The notes: generated by a model not told the origin, from the letters alone. 64,000 nt of DNA from Eremomyces bilateralis CBS 781.70 (GCF_010015585.1 NW_022985086.1:225813-289812); one strand, 5' to 3'; positions 38,914 to 50,607 are shown, counted from the first letter of the stretch. Numbers and translations are program-made.

Positions 38914-40338
38914 TCATCTCTTCCGACTCGCCTTCCCACTCTGCACCGCATGCCTCGCCATAATCCTCTTCATCACATCACCGCCCCCGCTCTCCGCCGC
39001 CTGCACCGGCACGTAGTTGCTCCGCGGCGCCACGCTGTAGCTCGCCGCGTTGTTCTCCACGCGTGCGCGGTTCATGTACGTCGGCGTCGCGAGCAGCTGC
39101 TCGCGGCGGCGCGCGGCCGCTTGGGCTTGCAGGTCGGCGGAGAGGTCGGCAGAGGAAGGGGTGGGGTGGTGGCTGCGGGGGGTTTAGTATAAAGCATATA
39201 AAAAAGATGGGGAGGGGGAGGCGTACCTGGGGTCGTATTGGACTTGTTGGATGTCGCGTTTGCGGAAATCGGCGTTGCGGCGGAGGATCGGACGAGTCCA
39301 TGCGGCGACGAGGCGGTCGGCTTGGCGCTTGATATCCGCCTGGGGGCGATTACTCTTCGTGTAAAAATGCGTGACCTTCCCGATGCCCGACGAGGTGAGC
39401 GACTCCGTCTTGATCGGGAGTCGCTCCAGCACGTCAAACAGCTGTTTCTGGATCTGGTAGGCGGGCAGGCTCCCGTCGGCGAGCGGCTCGAGGAAGAAGC
39501 GCACGGCTTCGAGCAGGTTGATGTCCGGGTCGACGAGCTCGGAGCCGAACTTGTCGCGGTTGAGGAGGCCGATTACGGCGGGGAGGAGCTCGAGTTTGTG
39601 GATGGCGGGCTTATTAGCTTCGCGGGCTTCGGCGTCAGCTTTGGCGGCTTCAATCATTTTGCCGCGCATGTTTTCGATCTCGCGGTCGATCATCGCTTCG
39701 AACTCCTGTGGAACCGATCAGTATCTGTAGGCGCCTCAAATTCGTTGGTAGATTCTTACCAAGCCCGACTGCTTCCCTCGCCTTGACGTACTCTTCAGTG
39801 CCTCATCCATCTTCCGATCTAACGCCCTCTTCCTCCTCTCCTTTGGCTCTAACTGCTCCTCATCCGTATCTACCTCCTTCTGCACCCTCCCCCTCTTCCT
39901 CTCCCCCTCCCCCTTCTTCTTCCTCTCTCTCCGACTTCCCTCCATCTGCGGCCCCCCCTCAAACTCTTCCTCTTCATCCTTCTTCCTCCTTACCTTCTTC
40001 TCCCGCCGTCCCTCTTTCCTCTTCCGCTTCGCCGGCTCCTCGTCGCCTTCGGTGCGCTTGCGCTTGTGCACGCCGAGCTGGGCGACGTTGGTCTCGTCGA
40101 CGGCGACCGGGGCGTGCTCGTCGAGCGCGACTTTGGAGGGGTCGAAGTCTTGGATAAGGGCTTCATCGATGTCGGAGAGGACAGATTCAACGTCGGAAAT
40201 ATCGGAGGCGTTGTCGTCGATATCGGAGTCTTTGGGGTTGTTGGTTGAGGGTGCGTTAGGGGTGGCGGCGGCGCTGAGATCGCCATTTTGGGAGGGAGAT
40301 GGAGCTTGACGCTCTTGGGAGGACTCGGAGTCGCTCAT
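38914..40338 (-). CDS. iws1: transcription elongation factor IWS1/Spn1
   Basis: Nuclear factor that binds Spt6 and RNA polymerase II and couples elongation with chromatin. Exons 40338-39760, 39705-39227 and 39172-38914 give 438 residues. The N-terminal half is acidic then strongly Lys/Arg-rich, as in the family. The TFIIS-N-like core starts EFEAMIDREIENMRGKM at the second exon and includes ELLPAVIGLLNRDKF and the KVTHFYTKSNRP/AWTRPIL segment. The start is the Met of MSDSESS at 40338; an in-frame upstream Met at 40470 would add 44 residues that look like untranslated leader. Divergent from TOM5, 307 bases apart. Confidence 0.94.
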
Positions 40339-40645
40339 TTTGAGATGTGAAGATTTAGAGGTATCAGAGTGGTGGTGATAGTGAGGTCGTGAGGAGAGTA
40401 GGGGACGTGATGTTGATGCTTCAAACAAATTCCATGCGTTCCTTGTTGAGATTGGATGCCTGAGGAACAATTATGATACGGCACTAAGGCAACTATATAT
40501 TGACGTGTTGCAGTTTACCCGAAGATCTACCAAGACCTCGAACTCCGTCACGCCCTGAAACTTTCTGAAAGTCCAGGACAACCGCCAGAACTACATCCAG
40601 TCAACCCATCCATCATTCAACCAACCCCTCAACCCAATCTTCAAG
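40339..40645. promoter_or_regulatory. short divergent promoter, IWS1 / TOM5
   Basis: Only 307 bases separate the two start codons, so both genes must share promoter DNA, including the two 5' leaders. Confidence 0.6.
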
Positions 40646-40951
40646 ATGATGTACGGAGGTAAGTTCCCCACCTCCTCCAATCCTCCAACAGAAACTAACC
40701 CCAACAGCCCCACCCGCCCCTTCAAAGGACCAACTCGCCGTACGTTCTCCGATACATCCGCGGACGAGTGACATTAACTGACATGTTGCTGCAGTTGCAG
40801 GAACGCATGGCACAGGCGGAGGTGTCGTTTGCATTGGGGTTGTGTGCGATACTGTATATCTGTATGTGACGGGATAATGGGAGTAGAAGGGGGGAGCTAA
40901 TGGGTTTGAACAGCGCCGCACGCGATCGAGTATTTCACGAAGCTGTTCTGA
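40646..40951 (+). CDS. tom5: small Tom5-like mitochondrial import subunit
   Basis: A 49-residue protein encoded in four exons: 40646-40658, 40708-40739, 40795-40861 and 40914-40951. It is far too fragmented to appear as an open frame. The protein has a Pro-rich start (MMYGAPPAPSKDQ), a helix with alternating charge (LQERMAQAEVSF), and one tail-anchor membrane segment ALGLCAILYISPHAIEYF ending TKLF. The LYISP turn and the length are typical of fungal Tom5, the small receptor-side subunit of the outer-membrane TOM complex. The second start codon (40649) is equally possible. Acceptor 40794 or 40800 for exon 3 would differ by two residues. Confidence 0.78.
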
Positions 40952-41298
40952 GGAGCAGATGGTTGAGATAGGGAAGAGCTGGGGTGTACGATATAGTACT
41001 GGACAATACAATGGATATGCGGGGAGTTGGTTGGATGGTTGGTGTATACCAGACATAATCAGCAGGGGATACGGACAATCATCACGGAGCCCATGAGCTG
41101 GACATGAGGATTACTTCCAGCCTTGTACCATAGCATTTCGCCTCCTGTCATTATGGCGTCGTCGTAGACTGTATACCCAAAATACACTTTCGACTGCACA
41201 TCCCTTGAATCATTCCCAACAACGCCGAGCGATGCTATAGCCTAGTACCAAGAACCGCACATCAGGTGGATACGCCACGGAGAGACGAAGGAATGGTA
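40952..41298. other. convergent intergenic, TOM5 and NUP57 3' ends
   Basis: 347 bases between two converging stop codons; presumably two 3' UTRs. Nothing else seen. Confidence 0.5.
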
Positions 41299-42734
41299 CT
41301 ATCGATTCACCGCTTGGGTAGAGGAGACCTGCCACGTGCTGAAGTCTTCATTAATCGACCCCAGTTCTTTGCGTAAATGCGTGAGCTGCGCATCGTAATC
41401 GCCCAATAACTGCCACCAGTCAGTAAGTAAACCTCCATCTTGATTTGCAGATAAGAAAAGAAACATACCTTCTTCACCGCCTTCAACGTCTCCTCATCCA
41501 TCGCCACCTCCTGCCCTCCCTCCGCCCTCCTCCCCAACCTCTCCCCCTCCTCCTTCAACCCCCTCGTCCTTGCCCTCAATGCCGCCATCCGCGCCCATAT
41601 CTCATCCTGCCTCCCACTCAACACCGGATCAAACGCGCTCTTCTCCAGAGTCGCCAGCTGCCTCCGTAACTCCTCCTCCGCCGGCTCCATGCTATACCCG
41701 CGGTTCCGTAATACTTGCACCTTCGTTGCCAGCGCCAATGCCCGCTGGCTGAGGACGAGATGCTTTCGTCGTGCCTCCGCTGCGCGCGTCGCGAACTCGA
41801 GGTCATGCTTCTGCTGCGTGGCGGAGAGGCTGGCGTCAATTTCGTGGAGGCGTTGCTGGAGGACACGGACGGCGAGAATCTGCAATTCCAGACGCTGGGC
41901 GATGGATTCGAAGCCCTTCCCCAACACCGGGATGGCGCCCTCGTTGGGTTTGCGGGAGAGGGCATCTTCCCATTTCTTGCCGTTTTCGTCGGGGGCGGGA
42001 CCATAGAAGGGTGCTTGTTCGGGGGGAACTTGGTTGTAGAAGTAGTGTTGGAAGGCGCAGTTCGAGGAGGTTGGGAGCCATTTTTCGTAGAGGACGGACA
42101 TTTGATCGACGATGCTGCGTTCGCGGAGGTTTTGGCTGGCGGCGGGTTGCCAGAGGTGGCTTTGACCGAGTTGGGGGAGAGGGGGGACGGCGCGTTGTTG
42201 GAGTTGTTGGGGAGGCTGGTTGTTTAGGATGGAGGCGCCGAAGAGGGATCCGCCGAGAGGATTGGCGTTTTGGTTTTGGGAGCCACCGAAGATGCCATTG
42301 TTTGTCTGCTGTTGCTGCTGTGGTTGTTGACTTTGTCCAAGATTGAAAGAACTACCGCCCAGCTGCTGCTGTTGTTGCTGCTGTTGTTGCTGCTGTTGTT
42401 GCTGCTGTTGTTGCTGCTGTCCTTGCAGCTGTCCTTGCTGCTGTCCTTGCTGAGTCGGAGGGGCGAAGAGACTAAATGTCGGCTTATTTTGTTGTCCCTG
42501 AGCCTGGCCTGCTGATGCTCCAAAAGGGCTGGACATGGGCGGTTTGCTCTGCTGTCCTGCTCCTACGTTCCCAAAAAGACTGGAGCCCGTATTAGTGCTA
42601 CCAGGAGTTCCTGCCGATGCTCCAAAGGGACTGGACATGGGCGGTTTGCTCTGCTGGCCTGCTCCTAATGCTCCGAAAAGGCTGGATCCGGTGCCAGCAG
42701 TGCTCGCGGGAGTCCCGAAACCGGCGAAACTCAT
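41299..42734 (-). CDS. nup57: FG-nucleoporin Nup57/Nup54
   Basis: Central-channel nucleoporin of the Nup62/Nsp1 complex. Exons 42734-41469 and 41409-41299 give 458 residues. The N-terminal ~160 residues carry FG/GLFG-type repeats (SLFGALGAG, SPFGASAG, twice each) and a poly-Gln tract of about 18 residues encoded by repeated CAG/CAA. The C-terminal part starts NQVPPEQAPFYGPAPDE and continues as the alpha-helical coiled-coil domain that pairs with Nup62 and Nup58. The start is the MSFAGFG Met; upstream in-frame codons exist but lack nucleoporin features. Confidence 0.93.
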
Positions 42735-43126
42735 TGTTGCTTTGTGGTGGAATGGGTGGTTCGCGAAGATGTAAAAGGGAGTAACGTCGAAAGATGTGGA
42801 AGGGTTCAATGGATTCCTGCTGAGGTAGGTGATTGTATTAACGAGTAGCAGAAAGAAACACAGTTAGAAGGTGGTATCTCAATGAATGGACGCGTCTTTT
42901 CCGGACGTGTCATACAATTCCGATGCATCGAGTCCAACAAAGTTCACCTCTAAAGAAGTGACAAGGAAAGAGCTTCCCACATCCCTGTCCCGGAACTTCC
43001 CGTCGACCTCTCAGCAACGAGACAATTCAACCTCACTTCGTTGACTTCATGGACTTCCATTGACTTCATCGTCACTTCTCCAGCTTCCTCCTCCATCCAC
43101 CACTCCATCCCCCCCAATTGCCCACC
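42735..43126. promoter_or_regulatory. divergent promoter region, NUP57 / complex I 20.8 kDa subunit
   Basis: 392 bases between two divergent start codons; no element can be named from sequence alone. Confidence 0.45.
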
Positions 43127-43888
43127 ATGGCGTCTCGCGAAGCTCGGTATTCCCCTCTTACACCCCCTAGCACCCCAATGCCATCTTACTGACCGGTGCA
43201 GATTCCACAAACAGGTCCTGATCGACACCACCCCCCTCCCGGACCACATCCCCAAGGTCAAGGAGATCGGAGCCAGCTCGGCCCCGTTGATGAGCGCGTC
43301 GTTCTTCATCGGCGCAAGATGCAGGGCATATAATGATGACTATATGCAGTGTAAGACGGAGGCGCATGGGACGGGGGAGGTGGATTGCATGCGCGAGGGG
43401 AGGAAGGTCACGCGGTGTGCGGCGAGCGTGTGAGTACAATTGCTTGACCACTATCCTACATCGCTCGGAACATGCTGATGGGTGGGGGATACTAGGATCG
43501 ACGATATCAATAAGCACTGCCTCCAACAATTCCGCGCCCACTGGCAATGTCTCGAGGACAACAATCAACAAATGTGGAACTGCCGCACCGCCGAACGCCC
43601 GTTCAACAAGTGCGTGTTCGACAACCTCGTAAGTCCTATCATCCCATATCTGCCGCAACCTCCTCTCCATTTTCACCTTCACCTCCGCTTCCTCCCCGCC
43701 TGAATTTGCTTCCCCAGCTGACATATTTCGTGTGCCAGAAACTGGAAAAAGTCATCCCCGGCACCCCCCCGAATGTCGTCCCGGTGCACCAGAGGAGAAA
43801 GCAGATTTTCGCAGATAACGATCAGTCGAAGGATTTGGTGTTTCCGACGACGAAGGCAAAGACGGCGGATACGAAGGCGACGGCATAA
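43127..43888 (+). CDS. nuo-20.8: NADH:ubiquinone oxidoreductase 20.8 kDa (NDUFA8-like) subunit
   Basis: Accessory complex I subunit of the intermembrane space. Exons 43127-43146, 43202-43429, 43496-43628 and 43739-43888 give 176 residues, as expected. Four twin-cysteine CX9C motifs are seen: CRAYNDDYMQC, CMREGRKVTRC, CLQQFRAHWQC and CRTAERPFNKC. These form the double CHCH fold imported by the Mia40 route. Acceptor 43738 is preferred over 43717 because it gives the family-like DNLKLEKVIPGTP and leaves a good CTGAC branch site 17 bases upstream. The symbol follows Neurospora usage. Confidence 0.93.
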
Positions 43889-44159
43889 GGAAGGGGTGGA
43901 GGGAAACGTGGAGGAGATTCGGAAAATCAAGCCGTGGGAAGAAGCAGTCTGTACGTGGCTTTAGGAAGGTTGCAGAGAGCAGACGGGTCTGGAGATCTTG
44001 TATGAATATTTCTAGACGTGGGATCTACCAAGATCCAGAACCGACTACAGCGAGGTCGTGGAACATAATCGCTGCTTCCAAATAAGCAATTCATAAACGA
44101 AACGCCCAAACCACCCATCAACCTAACCCAAACCAATACCTCCACCCCTAAAGAAAATC

Positions 44160-46927
44160 TTATCCCTCCTCCTCCTCCCATCCCACTAACCGCCGCTCCG
44201 TCAACCCCCTTATCCTCTCCCCCAACCCGTCCCTCCCATACCGCCCCGCAATCTTCTCCGCCGCCTCCATCATCCGCCCGCTCCGATCCCTTAGCAACCC
44301 CGCCAACTCCAGCGCCTTCATCCCCCGCTCCTCCCCCGTCCGACACTCCACCGCCACCAGCTGCAGCACCGCCTTGTCCACTTCGTTCTCCCGCCGTCCG
44401 AGTTCCGCGCGCTGAGAGGAGGTGGCCCGTGTCGCGGAGAGCATGTCGTCGAGGAGGGAGAGGAGGATAGAGTTCTTTACGAATTGCTGCTCGAGGTGCG
44501 CGGCCTCGTCGACGTCAGGTTCTTCCTCCCCATCCGCTCCACCAGCCGTCTTCGCCTTCGGGCGGGTAGACAGTGGCACTGAAAACTCGAATTCGGAGAG
44601 CAGGGGCCGCGGGAAGTAGGGCGAGCGCTCGCCGCCTTTGAGGATGATGCAGTGGAATTTCTCGTGGGCGACGGCGACGGGCCAGTAGGTTTCGTCTTTG
44701 AGGCCGGAGGCGAGGCGGGGGAGGTGGGTGGTGTCGAGAAGGGGGGTCCAGCGGGCTTGATTGGGGAGGCGCCAGTGGAGGAGGGTGAGGAGGAGGCCAT
44801 TACTGGTGTAGATACAGGGATCCTGAGATAAACGTTAGCTATGTTATGGAATTTCGATGGAAATGGAGGAGGGGGAAGTATACCCCTGAGTCGGAGAAGA
44901 ATACGCTCTGCAACTTCGCGTGCTCGTCAACCGCTACAATGTCCTCCATCTGACACACCTCATCGCGCTTCACATTCTCAATCGAATATAGCAGACTACA
45001 AAACCCATCCGCGCGCGGCGGCCCGTTCCCGATCGTCATCACGTAGTTCCGCCACGCGGCGCACGTCACGGCCGGCGAGCTCTTCTGCTTGTACACGCGG
45101 AGCGGCACGCCGAACAGTGAGTAGATGCGCACATAGTGGTCGGAGGTAGTGGCGACGACGTACGCGTCGCTCAGGGCGATGGAGGTGACGTGTTCGCCAG
45201 CGGGGAGCGGGGTGCGCCAGTCGGTGCGGGCGGTCCAGGTTTCGTGGGGGCGGTAGTGGATGGTGGAGGGTTGGGTGGCGGAGGGAGGGCAGGCGAAGAG
45301 GGCGCCGTGCTCGGTGAGGCAGGCTTTGTCGTAGAGGAAGGGGTCGGTGAAGTGGAAGTCGCGGTGGAATTCACGGTCGTAGAACTCGACGGTCACAGTG
45401 TTGTGGGTTCCTTGGTCGACGGTCCAGATGAAGCCGATGAGGTTGAGGCAGAGGTAGCGGCGGTTGCCGCGCCATGATGTGCTGCCGGGTTGAAAGGCTT
45501 CGTGGTGCTGGATTTCGAAGCCGCCATATCCTCCATACCCTCCATATCGCTTTTTCGGTCGGTTGGTGTCGACGGGGTCGAGATGGCTATTTGTTCGCTT
45601 GCCATGCCCATTCAACCCCTCGGTGTAGCCCGCGCCGTCATCGTCGTCGATGAAGCCATTCAACGAACCAACATCACTACCAAGATCCGATCCAAGATCC
45701 GATCCCATGATCTCGTCGAGCGTGTCGGGGGTGCCATCTCTGCGCCGTGGAGGTCCCGCGTTTGGCTTAGTTCCATTGATGCCATTCTGCTTCGCGCCAC
45801 CTAGAGTATCATGGAGCAGTGGTGCAGGCTTGATGCCCTCTCGAAGAGCAAAGGATAGCTCACTGGGTACGAAGTTCGGGCGAATGAACAGTTCGCCTTC
45901 ATTGGTGGTGTACGAAAGGATGTTCTCCCCTGGATGCCATTTGAGAGCGAGGATGGTCGCGGGGATATCGTCGTAGACATGGGCGACGGTTTGTTTCAGA
46001 GCATCCCACAAGATCAACTTGCGGTCTGCTCCTGAGGTGGCAAGGAATGCCCCATTCGGCGACCAAGCAAGTGCAGTAATATTTCCGGTATGTCCATTCG
46101 AAAAGACTTTCTGGTTGGCCCAGTCTTCCTGGGAAACCACCTGGATATCTCGGGTACCGGTCGGTGCGGCGAATGCTCGTCCATCAGGATGCCAGAGGAC
46201 GGCAGCGCTTGACTCGGAGTCCGTTTCGAAAGATTTGACCACACCATCGACCTTTTTAACCAGTTGCGGTTCCTCCGAGCTCATGGAGTATATGTAGATG
46301 ATGCCGTCTGAGCAGGACACTGCAAGACATGTGCCGGACGGGTCGAACGAGACATGTTTAGAACCTTTCGATTGCTCGCGGAGGTATAATACGCGGGTCA
46401 TATCTTCCGTATTGACGACTTTGACAACAAGTTCACTGCCATTGTCAGCCGGTTCTCAAGGTATGTGTGGCGGACTTACTCGCTTGCTACAGCCACCCAT
46501 TGGTGATCTGGCGACAGCGCAACATCTCGCACTGGCAACGTGCACCGTACTAAGACCTCTTCCAACGTATTCGACTGCATAGAGTACTTCGACACGGTGC
46601 CATCCTCCGATCCCGTGATAAAGAAACCATTCTGCAAACTTTGTAAGTGCGGGGTCCGATCGTATGATTCTACAGCCAACGTACCGCAGCTGCCACGGCA
46701 AAATTAGATTCCTGACAGTTATCGATGTTCGTCGGCTCGGAATCTGAGCCAGACTGGAAGATTCGAATGGCATTGTTCAGCCCGACAGTGACCAAATGCC
46801 TTCCGTTCGGCGTATAGCTCAGATATGTCGGGCCAGGCGTGTCTTGGGCTTGTTAGTGAGAGTGGTTGAATGGGAGGGAGCGATACGTACGTGCTGGACG
46901 GCCTCGTAGGCGACCTGGGTTAGCCAT
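44160..46927 (-). CDS. sepB: Ctf4/SepB/Mcl1 replisome adaptor (WDHD1)
   Basis: Nuclear hub that links the CMG helicase to DNA polymerase alpha and supports cohesion. Exons 46927-46891, 46842-46685, 46631-46480, 46435-44884 and 44822-44160 give 853 residues. The N-terminal WD40 propeller (~residues 15-330) starts TPGPTYLSYTPNG. An acidic linker follows, with three tandem GSDLGSD-like units and a YGGYGGYGG run. The SepB domain (~400-700) includes YLCLNLIGFIWTVD and DEVCQMEDIVAVDEHAKLQSVFFSDSGDPCIYTSNGLLLTLLHW, the latter completed across the last junction. The C-terminus is helical. Intron 1 ends in the less common AAG acceptor. Divergent from CHZ1. Confidence 0.95.
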
Positions 46928-47445
46928 ATTGACGAAATTTTGGGAATATCACTCTGTAATTGACGACGATGGGAGCCTTCAAACGATCCTGGAGGTCATA
47001 ATCTGTTTTCAATTGTCGATTTCCGACTCATTGACACGCGACGCGAGGGACGCGTTCTAGACCCCTGTCTCGTGTAACCAATTAAACGTCGTGACTCCTT
47101 ACTGCCTGGACCCTTAGGCAACAAGGCCGACAATTGAACGGTGAGCAGAAAGAACCCCAGTAACACTCTCCATCGTTCCTTCCATTTCACTTCCCACCCT
47201 CCTCTCTTACCTTCACCACAACAACTTCTGCTAATAACTAAAATAAAACCTCTCACTTCCCCCACAAAACATCTCACTCACTTCAATTCCCCCACACCTT
47301 CCTCTTTACCCAGCACTCTTTCCCATCCAATCTCTCCACAACATCTCCCAACCTCTCGCCGTCCAGCTTCCATCCTCACTCATCAATCGCATTCACTCAA
47401 CCCAATTCGCACTCACCATCCACCACATCTCCAACCACAATCAAA
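46928..47445. promoter_or_regulatory. divergent promoter region, Ctf4 / CHZ1
   Basis: 518 bases between two divergent start codons. The CHZ1-proximal half is strongly pyrimidine-rich (long C/T and CCTCTC runs from about 47150 to 47420), a common look for fungal 5' leaders. Confidence 0.5.
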
Positions 47446-47951
47446 ATGGGTGAAGGAAACGGCACCACTATCAATCCCGGCATGGCTGGCGTGAAGCCCA
47501 GCGAACCTGACACCCAGGAATTTAGCGGGAAAGGAAAGGCCCCCACCGCGCAACCTGACACGAACATGATGGACGAAGACGATGATGATGATGACGATGA
47601 TGAGGAGGACCAGGTATGAGCGCATTAACCGCGCAACCTCATTGTCTAAATGGCACATCACTAACCGCCTCGCAGAATGAAGAGCGTTCGTATCCCTCCA
47701 CCCGATCTCACTCCCCTCCAACCCCACCACAACAGCCCACCCACTAACCTTGCCCCCCAGCTGAAGAAGAAGAAGAAGACGATGACAACATGGAAGAAAT
47801 CGACACCAACAACATCATCAACACCGGCCGCCGCACCCGAGGCAAAGCCATCGACTTCGCCAAGGCCGCTGAGAACGCCAACGACCTCGACGACGAGGAC
47901 GAGGATGAGGATGACGATTTCCAGGCGCCAGAGGACGCGATGGAGGAGTGA
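47446..47951 (+). CDS. chz1: histone H2A.Z-H2B chaperone Chz1
   Basis: Small nuclear chaperone that hands H2A.Z-H2B dimers to the SWR1 remodeller. Exons 47446-47613, 47676-47685 (only 10 nt) and 47761-47951 give 122 residues. The protein is mostly acidic (poly-Asp/Glu). The CHZ motif INTGRRTRGKAIDF sits in the last exon between two acidic tracts. The micro-exon encodes Asn-Glu-Glu plus one base; skipping it would shift the frame, because exon 1 ends in phase 0 and exon 3 starts with two bases of a codon. Confidence 0.9.
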
Positions 47952-48079
47952 AGTGGTATGTACAGTTGTCACGTGATTGGTCGTGGAGTGGCGCTGACGT
48001 GAATCGAGCAGGTCGCGTTAGTTTCGGAGGAGTGAGGAGGGGTGGAGGGCGGTGGTTATTGTGCCCTATTTGTGCAGCA

Positions 48080-48730
48080 GCGTTGGCGTGGTAGGGGACG
48101 TGGTGATGGTATCTTGGGCTTTCTCATTTCATGCTGTTGGGGGTAAGCGGTCGACCACAATGCCAATCCCATTCATGGCATACAGTTTAGCGGGCTGTGC
48201 CAGTCTATTACATTTAGATGATCTGGACTGCCTGCATACACCCGCAAAGGTTGTATTCCATGGCTGGAGGACGCGTGTGTGTCTTCCTCTACTTGCTGTC
48301 ACGGCACCGGGTTTATCGGGAGTGGTGGACATGTCTTGAGCTCGCTCGGCTGTTAGTGGCGGGCGGTCACATTGCTAATCCCATCCATGGCATGCAGTTT
48401 AGTGGGTGATTATGCCCGTCCGCTATATTGAGATGCTCTGGACCAGGCGCATGGATCCGTGAAGGTTGTATTCCATGGCTGGAGGAGACGTGATTGTTTC
48501 GCTACTTTCGGCTACGGCATCGGATTTGGTATCGGACGTGGTGGAGACGTCTTGGTCTTTCTCAGCGACATGTTGTTAGTGGCAGGTGTCACATTGTCAA
48601 TCCCATTCATGGCATGCAGTTTAGTGGGTTGTGCCAGTCTACTACATTTAGATGCCCTAGACTGATTGCATTGACCTGCGAAGGTTGTATTGCCATGGCT
48701 GGAGGAGGCGCGTGGCTTTGCCGAATGATC
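48080..48730 (+). repeat. tandem repeat, about 215-bp unit, three copies
   Basis: The anchor GGTTGTATT(C/GC)CATGGCTGGAGG recurs near 48249, 48467 and 48680. The anchor AATCCCAT(T/C)CATGGCAT(A/G)CAGTTTAG recurs near 48166, 48378 and 48600. Spacing is 212-222 bases. Between them run conserved blocks (GTGCCAGTCTA(T/C)TACATTTAGATG, CTTTCTCA). Copies differ by several per cent and small indels. The left edge blends into a partial copy near 48080. Confidence 0.85.
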
Positions 48731-49040
48731 ATGATAAAACGTTATGACTTCATGGGTCCTCGACATAGCATGAATCACCGAATACCTTATGATTCACTGA
48801 TGACTTCCTTCTTGCAGAGGCGATCAAAGTAACCTTAAAATAGGCCTGTGGCGCATAAAGGCAGCCTTTCTGCCCGTGATCTCTGCCTTTCTAGAGTATA
48901 TTAGCACCCCCGTAGGATTATTAATCAAGTATTCTTAATCATGGGGAGGAAATACGGAAATAGTTAAATCGCTCAAAAACGGCATCTTCGCGACCAGTGC
49001 ATACTTCCTAATTAGGAACTCAAATGATCCTCTTTTCTCA

Positions 49041-49064
49041 TCTGATCGTCTGATCGTCTGATCG
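49041..49064 (+). repeat. 3 x 8-bp tandem repeat TCTGATCG
   Basis: Three exact tandem copies of TCTGATCG in intergenic DNA. Confidence 0.9.
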
Positions 49065-49376
49065 TACAGTGATGTCTTGATCCTCATCTCGCGCCACATA
49101 ACCACCTTGCTTACAGCACTCATTCTCCGCCTTCCGGAAATCCTCCGCATCCACGCCACCCAGCTATAAACTCCGTCCCTACCGTGCCGCCTGTGAAGGA
49201 AGCGGAATTGAGGATGACGATCCGACTGGCCGTCGGAGATCCTACACTACGTCAACACCGCGCGATTGATTCAAATGATGTAGACAAACCTCTGCCGTAA
49301 TATGCTGGTTCTCCCTCCTGTACGCATCCTGCTCCCGGAGCGCCATCGTCTCACTCCCCGTGCGAGGGTTCAATTC

Positions 49377-50590
49377 CTACAAGTCGAATGGAGCCTCAAA
49401 CATGATCCCCCTAAGGGTTTTCACACGGGAGACTGCCACGTAGGTCAGGCCAGGCGCGAACTCCCGCTCCGAAATGTCCAGCACAGCCCGTGCTAGAGTC
49501 ATTCCCTGCGACTTATGCGTTGTGATGGCATAGGCGATGGCCAACGGGATCTGTGAACGTGAACAGGAAGTGTTTCTGATATAGAACTCGCGACGTGATG
49601 GGAGGATTGAGACCAAAGCAAAACCGCCTACGTCCAACGTCACTCCATCATATCGATCGAATTGAACGAGGAGTATGGATGGAGGGTCCTCATAGATATC
49701 AGCACTAGTCTACCAGCTAATATCACGCACCGTTCCTATCGCACCGTTCACCAGGCCTCGTTCGGTCTAGAGATTCTTTGCCAACATAATACGGGTTCCC
49801 AACGCCATCGGAATCTCAGAATGGAGGTTTCCTGCCTTATTAGTTGGAACTTTTTTGCCTTCACCCCTCCTTCGTGAATTGCTCGACACATCATTACAGG
49901 AGAACGGAGATCGCGTAAACGACAGTAGTTAAACATAGCAACAGGCGCTTTTTACCGAAATACGGAGAGTGTCTCGGAACGATGCCACCTCCTCAGACGG
50001 AAGTATGGCCTGTACTCGTGTACTAAGTTGTGTCCAGTCGTCACGAGTTGCGGAGTCTATCCGCAGGTGATCGAGAGCCTGGCGGAACTGAATCGACTCA
50101 ACGTTATTGCCCTCCTGCCGAACGACTTCATCAAGCTCGATCGTTCGCTCGAATTGGTAGTAGATATTACGCACATACTGTTCATCTAGCTTTATATGCC
50201 TCTTCTGGTTATGAAGAGCAGTTGCCAAGACTAGAGGAAGCTGGAAGAAATCGCCAGAGGAGAATACAGACACCAACGAAAGACTTGTGTACGTCAGGAA
50301 AGATCTCGTGGCAACGACGGTCAATATAGGAGAGCTGGCGAAGGCCAATCATAGATTTTTCGTCGATGATCAGATACCGTATACCCCCGAAAGTGGCCTA
50401 AGCGGCTTAAAGAGCAGTCGGCTGGATGGGATCGAGAGACTTGACATCCTGAACAGGAAGACAAAAAAGGGTATGCAGTGTCGACGCGGAGTGACTGAGC
50501 TGCGACGCCCGTAGCCGGCCTGTACCCGCCTCGCCATCAACGTTAATCAGGAGCTGAGGCCCAGGAGTACCTGTCGCGATGACGCGTGCG
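49377..50590 (-). pseudogene. decayed Helitron-type PIF1 helicase
   Basis: Minus-strand remnants in several frames line up in the order of a Helitron RepHel helicase domain: LLINVDGEAGTGR (motif I, Lys replaced by Arg) near 50560; YLIIDEKSMIGLRQLSYIDRRCHEIFP (Walker B) at ~50300-50390; GDFFQLPLV at ~50240; AIHEGGVKAKK near 49870; and a C-terminal block IPLAIAYAITTHKSQGMTL...GLTYVAVSRVKTLRG to the stop at 49377. Frames change at least three times, so it is not functional. No Rep (HUH) domain or hairpin end was found nearby. Confidence 0.82.
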
Positions 50591-50607
50591 AAATGCGAAG
50601 TGGGTCG

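Larger units (their letters stand above)
47952..49376. other. intergenic with tandem repeat and short octamer repeat
   Basis: CHZ1 3' UTR, then a roughly 215-bp tandem repeat (separate entry) up to about 48730, then unique DNA with three tandem TCTGATCG copies at 49041-49064. No gene-like frame. Confidence 0.5.

Noticed and set aside
49365-49380. tRNA-like B box (GGTTCAATTCC)
   Set aside because: No matching A box or acceptor stem could be found, and it abuts the Helitron remnant.
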